Assembly: GCF_004345605.1 (NCBI RefSeq)
Contig: NZ_SLVY01000010.1
Coordinates: forward strand, 162,783-226,782
Source of the DNA: Rhodococcus sp. SMB37
GTDB taxonomy: Bacteria; Actinomycetota; Actinomycetes; Mycobacteriales; Mycobacteriaceae
Direction of reading: 5' to 3'
Length of the DNA: 64,000 nucleotides
Shown: piece by piece, positions 26,070 through 35,449 of the stretch
How the letters are laid out: the number at the start of each line of letters is the position of its first letter
Numbering within the stretch: position 1 is the stretch's first letter
Notes under the pieces: generated by a model
The model's input: only the letters and a program-made list of their open reading frames with translations
What the model was told of the DNA's origin: nothing
Database searches by the model: none
Program-made: the position numbers and the translations under genes

Positions 26070-26684
26070 ATGCCCAGAATCGGGGTGGCGCGAGATGGCG
26101 CCGAACCCACATCGGCCGAACAACGCGACCGGCACGAACGCATTCTCGACGCGGCGGCTCACCTCGCGACAGAGTTCGACCTGCCTCGGGTGCAGATGAC
26201 CGAGGTCGCGAAACGGGCCGGTGTCGCGATCGGCACGCTGTACCGCTATTTCCCGTCGAAGACCCACCTGTTCGTGGGGGTGATGCTCGACCGGCTCGAA
26301 CGGTTCAGCGGGTACACGCCCGTCAGCGACCCCGATGTGCCGGTGCAGGACGCGATCTGTGACGCGTTGATCGGGATGACCCGTGAAATGGTCGCTTACC
26401 CGTCGCTCGCGTTGGCGATGCTGCAGTCCAACAGCACCGCCGTGCCCTCGGCCGTGCCCGACACGGTCAAGATCGAGGCGAAGTTCCAGGACATTCTGCT
26501 CGCGACCGCCGGTATCGCCGATCCGACCGAGGGGGACAAGGACCTGCTGCGGTTGCTGTCGATGCTCTGGTTCGGGGTGATCACCGCGTTCCTCAACGGC
26601 AGGTCGACCACGGCCGAGGCGGAGGCGGACATCCGGCGCAGCTGCGATCTGCTGCTCGTCGAACTGAGCCCTCGCTCGAACTGA
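26070..26684 (+). CDS. TetR-family regulator resembling KstR
   Basis: A 204-residue TetR protein. The helix-turn-helix VQMTEVAKRAGVAIGTLYRY followed by FPSKTHLF is nearly the KstR DNA-binding motif, and the C-terminal domain ends with a SMLWFGVITAFLNGR helix as in KstR. KstR releases operators when bound to 3-oxo-cholest-4-en-26-oyl-CoA-type ligands. The gene is divergent from the flavin reductase and next to the ring cluster, so it may be a paralogue dedicated to that cluster rather than the global KstR. The ATG at 26070 follows AAAGGAGAG. Confidence 0.82.
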   Translation: MPRIGVARDGAEPTSAEQRDRHERILDAAAHLATEFDLPRVQMTEVAKRAGVAIGTLYRYFPSKTHLFVGVMLDRLERFSGYTPVSDPDVPVQDAICDALIGMTREMVAYPSLALAMLQSNSTAVPSAVPDTVKIEAKFQDILLATAGIADPTEGDKDLLRLLSMLWFGVITAFLNGRSTTAEAEADIRRSCDLLLVELSPRSN

Positions 26685-26745
26685 GTGCCCGCTCGGGGTG
26701 TATTCCGGATGCCCGCCGCCGTGGTGCAGGCAGGGTGTCCTCGGC

Positions 26746-27585
26746 CTATCGGCCTGAATCAGCAGCTCGCGCGGGATCGGGGAGCGCCGGGATCAGCGGC
26801 TGACCCTCGACCTCGATCCGATGAATCGTTCGTGGTGCCGACCCGTAATCGGTGATGGCATAGTGCAGGACGAAATGGTTGTCCCACACCGCGATATCGC
26901 CCGCGGACCAGCGCCAACGGCACACTGCCTCGGGGGCGGTGCTCGTCCGGTAGAGATGAGTGAGCACAGCCTCGCTCTCCGCCTCGTCGAGTTCGACGAT
27001 GCGGTGTGTGAATGTCGGCGAGACGAACAGTGCGCGCCGGCCGGTGATCGGATGCCGATGTACCAGCGGATGTGTTGCGCCCGCCGGCCCCGACGGTAGA
27101 CCGTGCTGGACGGTCAGCGGCTCGAGGAACCGCTTCATCGGCTCCGACAGCCGTTCGTAGGCATCGAACTGGCTTGCCCACATCGTGTCGCCACCGACCT
27201 CGGGCACTACCTGCATGTGGAGAATCGAGTACCGCGGCGGGGTCGGTGCCCAACTGACGTCGGCGTGCCATTTGTCGGCTCGCGTGCCGAAGCCGTTCTC
27301 CGTCGACAGGACGCTGATCTCCGGATAGCCGTCGCTCTTCAGTGTCGGGAGGTAATCGGGTGGGAAGCGGATCTCGCCCAATTGCCGAGCCAGCGTCAGG
27401 TGCCCCTCGCATCCGAGCGTCTGTCCGGTGAACACGACGACGCCTCGGTCCGCGAGTACCTCTCGCACTTCGTGAACCGTGTCCGCATCGAGAGGGTCGT
27501 GTAGGTCGATGCCGCGGATCTCCGCGCCGACGCGACCCGCCAGCGGTCGGACGACGAATCGTCTCTGTGCAGTCGGTGTACTCAT
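26746..27585 (-). CDS. TauD/TfdA-family Fe(II)/2-oxoglutarate dioxygenase
   Basis: A 279-residue non-haem dioxygenase. The iron site is His-x-Asp in WHADVSW near residue 110 plus the distal His in RTIHRIEVEG near 265; the 2-oxoglutarate-binding Arg follows in the same stretch. The start IRGIDLHDPL and GGDTMWASQFDAYERL match the TauD/TfdA/alkylsulfatase branch. Typical substrates are sulfonates, sulfate esters and aryloxyalkanoates; a steroid sulfate or ether would suit the context but is not shown. The ATG at 27585 follows GAGGAGA. It diverges from the TetR gene at 27678. Confidence 0.87.
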   Translation of the reverse strand: MSTPTAQRRFVVRPLAGRVGAEIRGIDLHDPLDADTVHEVREVLADRGVVVFTGQTLGCEGHLTLARQLGEIRFPPDYLPTLKSDGYPEISVLSTENGFGTRADKWHADVSWAPTPPRYSILHMQVVPEVGGDTMWASQFDAYERLSEPMKRFLEPLTVQHGLPSGPAGATHPLVHRHPITGRRALFVSPTFTHRIVELDEAESEAVLTHLYRTSTAPEAVCRWRWSAGDIAVWDNHFVLHYAITDYGSAPRTIHRIEVEGQPLIPALPDPARAADSGR

Positions 27586-27611
27586 GAATTTCTCCTCTAC
27601 AAATACAACAA

Positions 27612-27630
27612 GTGTTTTAAAGACAAACAC
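27612..27630. promoter_or_regulatory. TetR-type operator candidate
   Basis: GTGTTT-TAAAGAC-AAACAC is a perfect 6-bp inverted repeat with a 7-base spacer in a locally AT-rich patch, between the divergent dioxygenase (start 27585) and TetR (start 27678) genes. Confidence 0.5.
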
Positions 27631-27677
27631 ATGATGTAATTACGGTCAACGGCACACCAGCAGAAGGGCCTGGCTAC

Positions 27678-28364
27678 ATGGGAAGAATCTCCGAATCGCG
27701 ACCGGTTCGAGAGCGCAGTTCCGTCGCTCTGGTCGAAACCGCGGAGCGATTGTTCGCGGTGCATGGCATCGACGGTGTGTCCTTGCGCCAGATAGCCGTG
27801 GCGGCGGGTCATCGCAACCCCGCTGTCGTGCAATACCATTTCGGATCGAAGTCGGCGTTACTGCAGGCCATCCTCGAGTACCGGCTACCGGAGATAAACG
27901 CCGCGCGACTCGACATCCTCGACCGGCTCCGCCGCGACGGCCGGGACGGCGAACTGCGTGGCCTTGTCGAGTCGATGGCCCGGCCGCTACTCGATCTCGA
28001 TCCGGCGAAGACTCACTACGTCGAGTTCCTCTCGCGCTTGATGGCCCATCGCGAGGAACTTCGGTCCGCATACATGGGCACCGTCTCGCATGTGTTGAGC
28101 GCGAAGATCACCGCAGGCGGGCTCAAAGCTGCGCTGACGCACTTGCCGCCGCGTTTGCTCGAGTACCGATTCTCGATGGCCACCGAACTGATGGTGCACG
28201 TCATCGCACACCAACGCGCGAACGTCCATGACGATGAGAATCACGGCCTGTCCCGAGCGGAGTTCGAGAGCGGTCTCTTCGACGCGATGGTGGGGTTGTT
28301 GTCGGCGCCGCATACCGCCGTGCCGGACGAAGAGCCGACGTCGCATCCGGACAGCCCTTCCTGA
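27678..28364 (+). CDS. TetR-family transcriptional regulator
   Basis: A 228-residue TetR protein with the DNA-binding motif VSLRQIAVAAGHRNPAVVQY followed by HFGSKSALL. The HRNPAVVQYHFGSK version is found in regulators of aromatic and lipid catabolic genes. The C-terminal ligand domain ends in an acidic, Pro/Ser-rich tail. It is divergent from the TauD-family dioxygenase across an AT-rich operator-bearing gap. It is followed by the SDR gene at 28452, which has its own palindrome. It probably represses the dioxygenase gene and itself. Confidence 0.85.
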   Translation: MGRISESRPVRERSSVALVETAERLFAVHGIDGVSLRQIAVAAGHRNPAVVQYHFGSKSALLQAILEYRLPEINAARLDILDRLRRDGRDGELRGLVESMARPLLDLDPAKTHYVEFLSRLMAHREELRSAYMGTVSHVLSAKITAGGLKAALTHLPPRLLEYRFSMATELMVHVIAHQRANVHDDENHGLSRAEFESGLFDAMVGLLSAPHTAVPDEEPTSHPDSPS

Positions 28365-28383
28365 TCCCGGCCCGCGGTACCGA

Positions 28384-28401
28384 ACCAAGCGATTGCTTGG
28401 T
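28384..28401 (+). promoter_or_regulatory. ACCAAGC/GCTTGGT palindrome upstream of the Rv3549c-like SDR gene
   Basis: ACCAAGC-GATT-GCTTGGT is perfectly palindromic with 7-bp arms. The known KstR2 motif is AnCAAGnnCTTGnT with a 2-base centre; here the same half-sites are held 6 bases apart. The downstream genes match Rv3549c and Rv3548c, which belong to the KstR2 regulon in mycobacteria. Confidence 0.55.
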
Positions 28402-28451
28402 AAGTTGGGGTCGGCTCACAGTTGGGGCCACGGAAACGACCCGGAGGCAGG

Positions 28452-29228
28452 ATGGATCTCGGACTCGACGGCGCAGTAGTAGTCGTCACCGGCGGTGTGC
28501 GAGGAGTCGGCGCGGGCATCACCAGGGTGTTCCTCCGCGCAGGCGCGACCGTGGTGACGTGCGCGCGCAACGAGCCGGAGAACCCGATCGAGGTCGACGG
28601 CCGCACTGCGGAGTTCCTCGCGTGCGACGTCCGCGACGCCGACCAGGTCCACGCCATGGTGGCAACCATCGTCGAGCGGCACGGCCGCCTCGATGCGCTC
28701 GTCAACAATGCCGGCGGCTCCCCGTACGCCCTCGCGGCCGATGCGAGCCCGAAGTTCCACGCGAAGATCGTCGAGCTCAACCTGCTCGCGCCGCTGCTCG
28801 TCGCGCAGGCCGCGAACGCGGTCATGCAGACCCAGGACGGCGGCGGCTCGATCGTCAACATCTCGAGCGTCAGCGGGTCGCGCCCGTCGCCCGGCACCGC
28901 CGCGTACGGTGCGGCGAAGGCCGGAATCGACAGTCTCGGAGCTTCTCTCGCGGTCGAGTGGGCGCCGAAGGTGCGCGTCAACTCCGTGGTGGTGGGCATG
29001 GTGAACACCGAGCAGTCGCACCTGTTCTACGGCGACGACGCCGGTATCGCCGCGGTCGGCGCGACCGTCCCGCTGGGACGTCTGGCCGGCCCCGACGACA
29101 TCGGGAACTGCGCGGCATTTCTGGCCTCACCGCTGTCGGCATACGTCAGCGGATCGACATTGACCGTCCACGGCGGCGGCGAACGCCCTGCCTACATGGC
29201 AGCGGCACAAACGAAGGAGACAAAGTGA
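28452..29228 (+). CDS. SDR-family oxidoreductase, Rv3549c-like
   Basis: A 258-residue classical SDR. The cofactor motif is VTGGVRGVGAG, the NNAG motif is in LVNNAGGSPYAL, the catalytic Ser is in NISSVSG, and Tyr/Lys are in AAYGAAKAG. In mycobacteria the corresponding gene pair lies beside echA20 and ipdAB, which act on the C/D rings, so a hydroxyacyl-CoA dehydrogenase role in late steroid degradation is likely. GGAGGCAGG precedes the ATG. Its stop overlaps the start of the next SDR gene by four bases (GTGA), showing tight coupling. Confidence 0.83.
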   Translation: MDLGLDGAVVVVTGGVRGVGAGITRVFLRAGATVVTCARNEPENPIEVDGRTAEFLACDVRDADQVHAMVATIVERHGRLDALVNNAGGSPYALAADASPKFHAKIVELNLLAPLLVAQAANAVMQTQDGGGSIVNISSVSGSRPSPGTAAYGAAKAGIDSLGASLAVEWAPKVRVNSVVVGMVNTEQSHLFYGDDAGIAAVGATVPLGRLAGPDDIGNCAAFLASPLSAYVSGSTLTVHGGGERPAYMAAAQTKETK

Positions 29229-30139
29229 GTGGACTGCTGGACGGACGCGTCGTCATCGTGACGGGTGCCGGGCGTGGGCTCGGACGTGCCCACGCGCTGG
29301 CCTTCGCCGCAGAGGGCGCCAAGGTCGTCGTCAACGACATCGGTGCCGGCGCCGATGGTTCCGCAACGGGAGAGAGCCCGGCGGAACAGGTCGTCGAGGA
29401 AATCCGGGCGGCCGGTGGCGAGGCTGTCGTCAACGGCGACGACGTCGCGGACTGGGCGGGCGCAGAGAACCTCATCAAGACCGCGCTCGACAACTTCGGT
29501 CGCCTCGACGTGCTCGTCAACAACGCCGGCTTCCTGCGCGACCGCATGCTCGCGAACATGAGCGAACAAGAGTGGGACGCGGTGACCCGCGTGCACCTCA
29601 AGGGTCATTTCGCGCCGATGCGGCACGCGATGACGTACTGGCGCGCAGAGTCGAAGGCCGGCAACCCGGTCGACGCCCGCATCATCAACACCAGTTCCGG
29701 TGCCGGCTTGATGGGCAGCATCGGCCAGGGCAACTACGCCGCCGCCAAGGCGGGCATCGCGACGCTGACGATCCAGGCCGCCGCCGAGTTCGGTCGCTAC
29801 GGGGTCACCGTCAACGCGATCGCACCCTCCGCACGCACCCGCATGACCGTCGGTGCGGGCGGCGCTATGGCCGAGATGATGGCCGCGCCCGAAGAAGGAT
29901 TCGACGCGATGGCACCCGAGAACGTCTCGCCGCTCGTCGTGTGGCTGGGCAGCAGCGAATCGAAGGACGTCACCGGCCGCGTGTTCGAGGCCGAAGGCGG
30001 CAAGGTGTCGCTGGCCGATGGCTGGCGACACGGCGAGGCAGTCGACAAGGGCGACCGCTGGGACCCGAAGGAGCTCGGACCGGTGGTCGAGAAGCTCATC
30101 GCCTCGACCGAGCCGCCGACCCCCGTCTACGGCGCCTGA
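29225..30139 (+). CDS. SDR-family oxidoreductase, Rv3548c-like
   Basis: A 304-residue SDR of the multifunctional-enzyme type. The motif TGAGRGLGRAHALAFAAEGA and the following VVVNDIGAG are typical of peroxisomal MFE-2-like hydroxyacyl dehydrogenases; NNAGFLRDR and GNYAAAKAGI carry the structural Asn and the Tyr-x-x-x-Lys. It starts at a GTG overlapping the previous stop and has GAAGGAG upstream. Together with the preceding SDR it forms the pair seen next to ipdAB in mycobacteria, but echA20 and ipdAB are not in this window. It ends at a large hairpin. Confidence 0.85.
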   Translation: MSGLLDGRVVIVTGAGRGLGRAHALAFAAEGAKVVVNDIGAGADGSATGESPAEQVVEEIRAAGGEAVVNGDDVADWAGAENLIKTALDNFGRLDVLVNNAGFLRDRMLANMSEQEWDAVTRVHLKGHFAPMRHAMTYWRAESKAGNPVDARIINTSSGAGLMGSIGQGNYAAAKAGIATLTIQAAAEFGRYGVTVNAIAPSARTRMTVGAGGAMAEMMAAPEEGFDAMAPENVSPLVVWLGSSESKDVTGRVFEAEGGKVSLADGWRHGEAVDKGDRWDPKELGPVVEKLIASTEPPTPVYGA

Positions 30140-30145
30140 GAAGCT

Positions 30146-30188
30146 CCCGCTCCCGGTCCGTGCCGGAGAACACCGGGCCGGGAGCGGG
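30146..30188. terminator. Terminator-like hairpin between convergent genes
   Basis: CCCGCTCCCGG (30146-30156) pairs with CCGGGAGCGGG (30178-30188) across a 21-base loop, starting seven bases after the SDR stop and facing the convergent GNAT gene. Confidence 0.6.
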
Positions 30189-30244
30189 TTCATCACCACT
30201 GATCGGCTGTGCCCGTCACCCGCGTACGGGCCGAATGGCTGCAG

Positions 30245-30904
30245 TTATGCAGGTGTGCGGATGATCAGCGTCGAGCCCGGGAAGTAGGCCGCGAGTTCGG
30301 TACGGGCCTGCTTGAGCGTGGCGGTGCCGTAGCCCTGCTTGCGTGCCTCGGGACGAACCCAGATCCGCACTTCGACCTCGTTGCCGCTCAGCTCACCGAA
30401 AGCAAAACCGATCTTCCTCGGCTCGTCACCGGACAGATCTTCCGCGACGAGCCACATGCCCGACTCGTCGTCCATCAATGCCGCGCCCTTCCGCCGCTCG
30501 GTCTCCACGGCCTCGTCGCTGCCGTCGCCGAGCTGTTCGGCGCACCGTGCCTTGAGCAGTTCGGTATCGGAGGGATCCTCGCTGATCGGGCGCAAGCGGA
30601 AGTGCTCGCCGGTCGCGTACGGGCGTGAATCCGTCGTCCACTTCACGACCGCGTCGAGATCGTCCAGCTCGGCGCGGATCTTCTTGCGTTCCGCCTTCGT
30701 CAGACGGCCCAGCGGAAGTGCGAGGACGGCCTCCGCGCAGAAATCGGTGGTATCGAGCAGCGACCCGATGGCGGCGATGGCGGCAGCCCGATCGTTGCTC
30801 TCGACGATCGCGTCGAGCACCTCGTGCCGGCGTTCGAGCGCGCGCAACAGTGCGGCCGCGACTTCGCGGCGATCGAGGACCTGGTCGTGATTCGTGGTTG
30901 CCAT
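30245..30904 (-). CDS. GNAT acetyltransferase with a GyrA-like helical N-terminal domain
   Basis: A 219-residue two-part protein. Residues 10-90 (REVAAALLRALERRHEVLDA, ALPLGRLTKAERKKIRAEL) follow the helical dimer-interface pattern of DNA gyrase/topoisomerase IV A subunits, where a similar LQRLT-x-x-E-x-x-K-I block occurs. Residues 105-219 are a GNAT domain with the acetyl-CoA loop RPEARKQGYGTATLKQAR. No catalytic tyrosine region of gyrase is present, so it is not a topoisomerase. It may be a dimeric acetyltransferase that borrowed a coiled scaffold. It lies between two steroid gene groups but shows no link to them. Confidence 0.7.
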   Translation of the reverse strand: MATTNHDQVLDRREVAAALLRALERRHEVLDAIVESNDRAAAIAAIGSLLDTTDFCAEAVLALPLGRLTKAERKKIRAELDDLDAVVKWTTDSRPYATGEHFRLRPISEDPSDTELLKARCAEQLGDGSDEAVETERRKGAALMDDESGMWLVAEDLSGDEPRKIGFAFGELSGNEVEVRIWVRPEARKQGYGTATLKQARTELAAYFPGSTLIIRTPA

Positions 30905-30982
30905 CGCGTGACATCCCCTCTCGAGAGCATGAACAATGCGCTTACCAGTATTGCCGTTCGAGGCGCTGTGCGTCAGCCGACC

Positions 30983-32661
<1,679 letters not shown>

Positions 32662-32674
32662 CTACCTCGGAAAA

Positions 32675-32688
32675 TAGAACAGGTTATC
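32675..32688. promoter_or_regulatory. KstR-type operator upstream of fadA5
   Basis: TAGAACAGGTTATC follows the KstR consensus TnnAACnnGTTnnA except for the last base. It lies 53 bases before the fadA5 start on the minus strand. Confidence 0.65.
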
Positions 32689-32766
32689 GAGTGGTGCAAG
32701 AGGTGGTCTCGATGTTTGGAAGCACGGTTTCCTTGGCGAGTCGCGTGTGCTGTGCTTCAATGATTC

Positions 32767-32780
32767 TAGAACGTGTTCCA
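32767..32780. promoter_or_regulatory. KstR operator upstream of cyp125
   Basis: TAGAACGTGTTCCA matches the KstR consensus TnnAACnnGTTnnA at every fixed base. It lies 40 bases before the cyp125 start. Confidence 0.8.
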
Positions 32781-32820
32781 CATTACAGCGCGGGTCCCGC
32801 GCAAGGGCAGGAGAGGTTCA

Positions 32821-34077
32821 GTGGTGGCACAGCCCAGCATCCCCGAAGGCATCGACTTCACAGATCCCGATCTTTTTGCGGAGCGCATGCCGTTCGAAGA
32901 ATTCGCCGAACTGCGTAAGACGGCACCGGTCTGGTGGAACAAGAAGTCGCCGGATGTCAGCGGCTTCCACGACGAGGGCTTCTGGGTCGTGTCCCGCCAC
33001 GAAGAGGTCCGCGAAGTCTCCCGCCGGAGCGATGTGTTCTCCAACTGGGAGAACACCGCCATCCCGCGGTTCAACGACGACATGCCGCGCGAGGCCATCG
33101 AGCTTCAGCGCCACGTCCTGCTCAACAAGGACGCGCCCGAGCACACGAAGCTGCGCAAGCTGGTCGCGCGTGGTTTCACGCCCCGCGCAATCAACGGTCT
33201 GCGCGACGAATTGAATTCGCGTGCAAAGAAGATCGTTGCCGAGGCATGCAAGGAGGGCGAGGGTGATTTCGTCACCCAGATCGCCGCCGAGCTGCCGCTG
33301 CAGGCCATCGCCGATCTGATCGGCGTCCCACAGGACGATCGCGCGAAGATCTTCGAGTGGTCCAACCAGATGACCGGGTACGACGATCCTGACAACACCG
33401 CCGATCCGGCAGCGGCGTCGATGGAGGTCCTCGGCTACGCGTATCAGATGGCCGCCGAGCGCAAGGCGAATCCGGCCGACGACATCGTCACCACCCTCAT
33501 CGAGGCCGACATCGACGGCGACGAACTCGCGCCCGAGGAATTCGGCTTCTTCTTCATCGTGCTTGCGGTCGCAGGTAACGAGACCACCCGCAATGCCATT
33601 TCGCACGGCATGGCGGCGTTCCTCGACAATCCCGAGCAGTGGGAGACCTTCAAGCGCGATCGCCCGAAGACCGCTGCCGACGAGATCATCCGCTGGGCCA
33701 CCCCGGTCATCTCGTTCCAGCGCACCGCGCTCGAGGACACCGAACTCGGTGGTCAGTCGATCAAGAAGGGCGACCGCGTCGTGATGCTGTACGCGTCGGC
33801 CAACAACGACGAAGAGGTCTTCGAGAATCCACGCGAGTTCGATATTCTCCGAGATCCTAACCCGCACCTCGCATTCGGTGGAACAGGTGCGCACTACTGC
33901 CTCGGCGCGAACCTCGCCCGCATGGAGATCGATCTGATCTTCAACGCGATTGCAGACCACATTCCGGATATCACCAAGATTTCCGATCCGCATCGGCTGC
34001 GGTCGGGGTGGCTCAACGGGATCAAGGAATTCCAGGTCGACTACAAGACGCAGGGCGGGTGCCCGGTCAAGCACTGA
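32821..34077 (+). CDS. cyp125: Cytochrome P450 CYP125 (steroid C26/C27 monooxygenase)
   Basis: A 418-residue P450. The oxygen-activating I-helix is AGNETTRNAISH, the ExxR pair is in ADEIIRWATPV, and the haem loop FGGTGAHYCLGANLAR places the Cys ligand near residue 360. The N-terminal IDFTDPDLFAERMPFEEFAE and WWNKKSPDVSGFHDEGFWVV are characteristic of CYP125, which oxidises the terminal methyl of cholest-4-en-3-one to start side-chain removal. GTGs at 32821 and 32824 are both possible starts behind GGAGAGG. A perfect KstR box precedes it, and divergent fadA5 confirms the context. Confidence 0.93.
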   Translation: MVAQPSIPEGIDFTDPDLFAERMPFEEFAELRKTAPVWWNKKSPDVSGFHDEGFWVVSRHEEVREVSRRSDVFSNWENTAIPRFNDDMPREAIELQRHVLLNKDAPEHTKLRKLVARGFTPRAINGLRDELNSRAKKIVAEACKEGEGDFVTQIAAELPLQAIADLIGVPQDDRAKIFEWSNQMTGYDDPDNTADPAAASMEVLGYAYQMAAERKANPADDIVTTLIEADIDGDELAPEEFGFFFIVLAVAGNETTRNAISHGMAAFLDNPEQWETFKRDRPKTAADEIIRWATPVISFQRTALEDTELGGQSIKKGDRVVMLYASANNDEEVFENPREFDILRDPNPHLAFGGTGAHYCLGANLARMEIDLIFNAIADHIPDITKISDPHRLRSGWLNGIKEFQVDYKTQGGCPVKH

Positions 34078-34092
34078 CCTTCGTCGTCGAGG

Positions 34093-34782
34093 TCACGGGG
34101 TGAGTCGACGGAATTCCTGACGATCCTTGCGGTCGCGGACGACGATGCCGCGCGCCTGCAGCGTGTCGTGGATCTGTCCGGCGGTGTCGGATTCTTTGCG
34201 GGAGAGCGCAGCACGTCGGTCGCGAAGCAATGTGTGCGTCTCGTCGTCGAGGGCGGGGTCACCGTCGACCCACCGTGAGAATTCGTCTCCGTGGAGGACC
34301 TTGTCTGTCCACGGGTAGCCGTGCTCGGTGAATGCGTGGGCGACCGCGGCCTTGTCGAGGTCGCCGACGCTGCGGCGGGCGAGTTCGCGACCGGTGCCAT
34401 CGGTGAGAACCAGATCTTTGTCGTCGAGATGGACCCCGGCGACCTTGGTACGCGGCACGTACAGTTCGTCGTCGTCCTGATCGAGCAGCACGCCATCGGA
34501 ATCGACGGTGACAGTAAGAGATTCCCCGACGGTCATCATCGCGAGAACGGTACCTGCGACGATCCCGAGTACGGTCAGGATCGGCAGCGACCACGCGGTG
34601 GTGAGCTCCGAGAGGAGTTCGATCGGTCCGGGAACAGTCGGCAGAGTGTCGACGGCCCAGCGGCATATCGGGGGAGCGGCGAAGCCGAGTCCGACGCCGA
34701 CCAGGGCGCCCGCCACCGCAACCACGGAGGGGATGGCCCAGGAGATCGAAATCTTTGTCGCATCGTCACGCATGGTCGTCAT
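34093..34782 (-). CDS. Two-helix membrane protein with a PH-like soluble domain (YqeB-like)
   Basis: A 229-residue protein. Two transmembrane helices lie at about 15-40 and 68-90, followed by a beta-rich segment (SLTVTVDSDGVLLDQDDDEL, then VAGVHLDDKDLVLTD) like a bacterial PH domain. A charged helical C-terminus contains RRAALSRKESD. Its start lies inside the end of the upstream TetR gene (17-base overlap), so translation is coupled. The family is uncharacterised as far as I know; I infer that the TetR represses it. Confidence 0.65.
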   Translation of the reverse strand: MTTMRDDATKISISWAIPSVVAVAGALVGVGLGFAAPPICRWAVDTLPTVPGPIELLSELTTAWSLPILTVLGIVAGTVLAMMTVGESLTVTVDSDGVLLDQDDDELYVPRTKVAGVHLDDKDLVLTDGTGRELARRSVGDLDKAAVAHAFTEHGYPWTDKVLHGDEFSRWVDGDPALDDETHTLLRDRRAALSRKESDTAGQIHDTLQARGIVVRDRKDRQEFRRLTP

Positions 34783-35377
34783 GATCAGCTCCTCGGTGTC
34801 CGGTGAGATAGCGGTGGATGACCGTCTGCATGGTGGCTACGGGTGCTACGGCGGCCGGGTTGTCTGCATAGAGAAATGCTGAATCCGTGATTGCGCGGAT
34901 CCAGGTGGAGGTTGCGTCCGGGTCGAGCGAGGGGTCGATCCGGTCGTGTGCGCGACGGAGGAGGTCGCTGAGCCCTCGGCTCACAACGGCATCCGTTTCT
35001 TCGAGGATCACGGCGAGTTGTGGGTCGTGAGTGACCTGTCGAATCACCTCGATCACGAGGCCTGCGGCGAGCGGGTCGGAAGCGGGTTCGACCAGCTCGG
35101 CGACGATGTCGAGTATTGCCGCGAGAGGATTTTCGGCATCGCGATAACGCGCGATCATTTCCTTGGATTCCGGGAGATCGCGCTCGAAGATGGCGCGGAA
35201 GACTCCGCGCTTGTCGCCGAAGTAGTGGAACACTGTGCCCGAGCTGACCCCTGCGGCCTTCGCGATCGCGGTCACCGGTGTTGCGTCATAGCCGTGTTCG
35301 GCGAAGAGCGTGGCGGCAGCGTCGGTGATGGCGTTGCGGCGTTGTGCTTGAAGTTCGGGGTCTACGGTGCGGGCCAT
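34766..35377 (-). CDS. TetR-family transcriptional regulator
   Basis: A 203-residue TetR protein with the DNA-binding motif VTAIAKAAGVSSGTVFHYFG followed by DKRGVF, and an acidic C-terminal ligand domain ending in a His/Asp-rich tail (HRGADHDDHA) that could bind metal. It is translated ahead of, and overlaps, the membrane protein gene. A 14-bp perfect inverted repeat just upstream of its start is an obvious autoregulatory operator. Confidence 0.86.
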   Translation of the reverse strand: MARTVDPELQAQRRNAITDAAATLFAEHGYDATPVTAIAKAAGVSSGTVFHYFGDKRGVFRAIFERDLPESKEMIARYRDAENPLAAILDIVAELVEPASDPLAAGLVIEVIRQVTHDPQLAVILEETDAVVSRGLSDLLRRAHDRIDPSLDPDATSTWIRAITDSAFLYADNPAAVAPVATMQTVIHRYLTGHRGADHDDHA

Positions 35378-35388
35378 GAGAACAGGAT

Positions 35389-35422
35389 AATAATTGATTG
35401 ACTAGTAAGTCAATCAATTATT
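35389..35422. promoter_or_regulatory. Long palindromic operator of the TetR gene
   Basis: Bases 35389-35402 are the exact reverse complement of 35409-35422, with a 6-base spacer. The core half-site is TTGATTGAC. The palindrome starts 12 bases upstream of the TetR ATG and is strikingly AT-rich for this genome. TTGACT and related elements within it may also be the promoter, so repressor binding would block transcription directly. Confidence 0.75.
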
Positions 35423-35449
35423 TCTGTGTGCCCGCAGGCGTGGGCGAAC

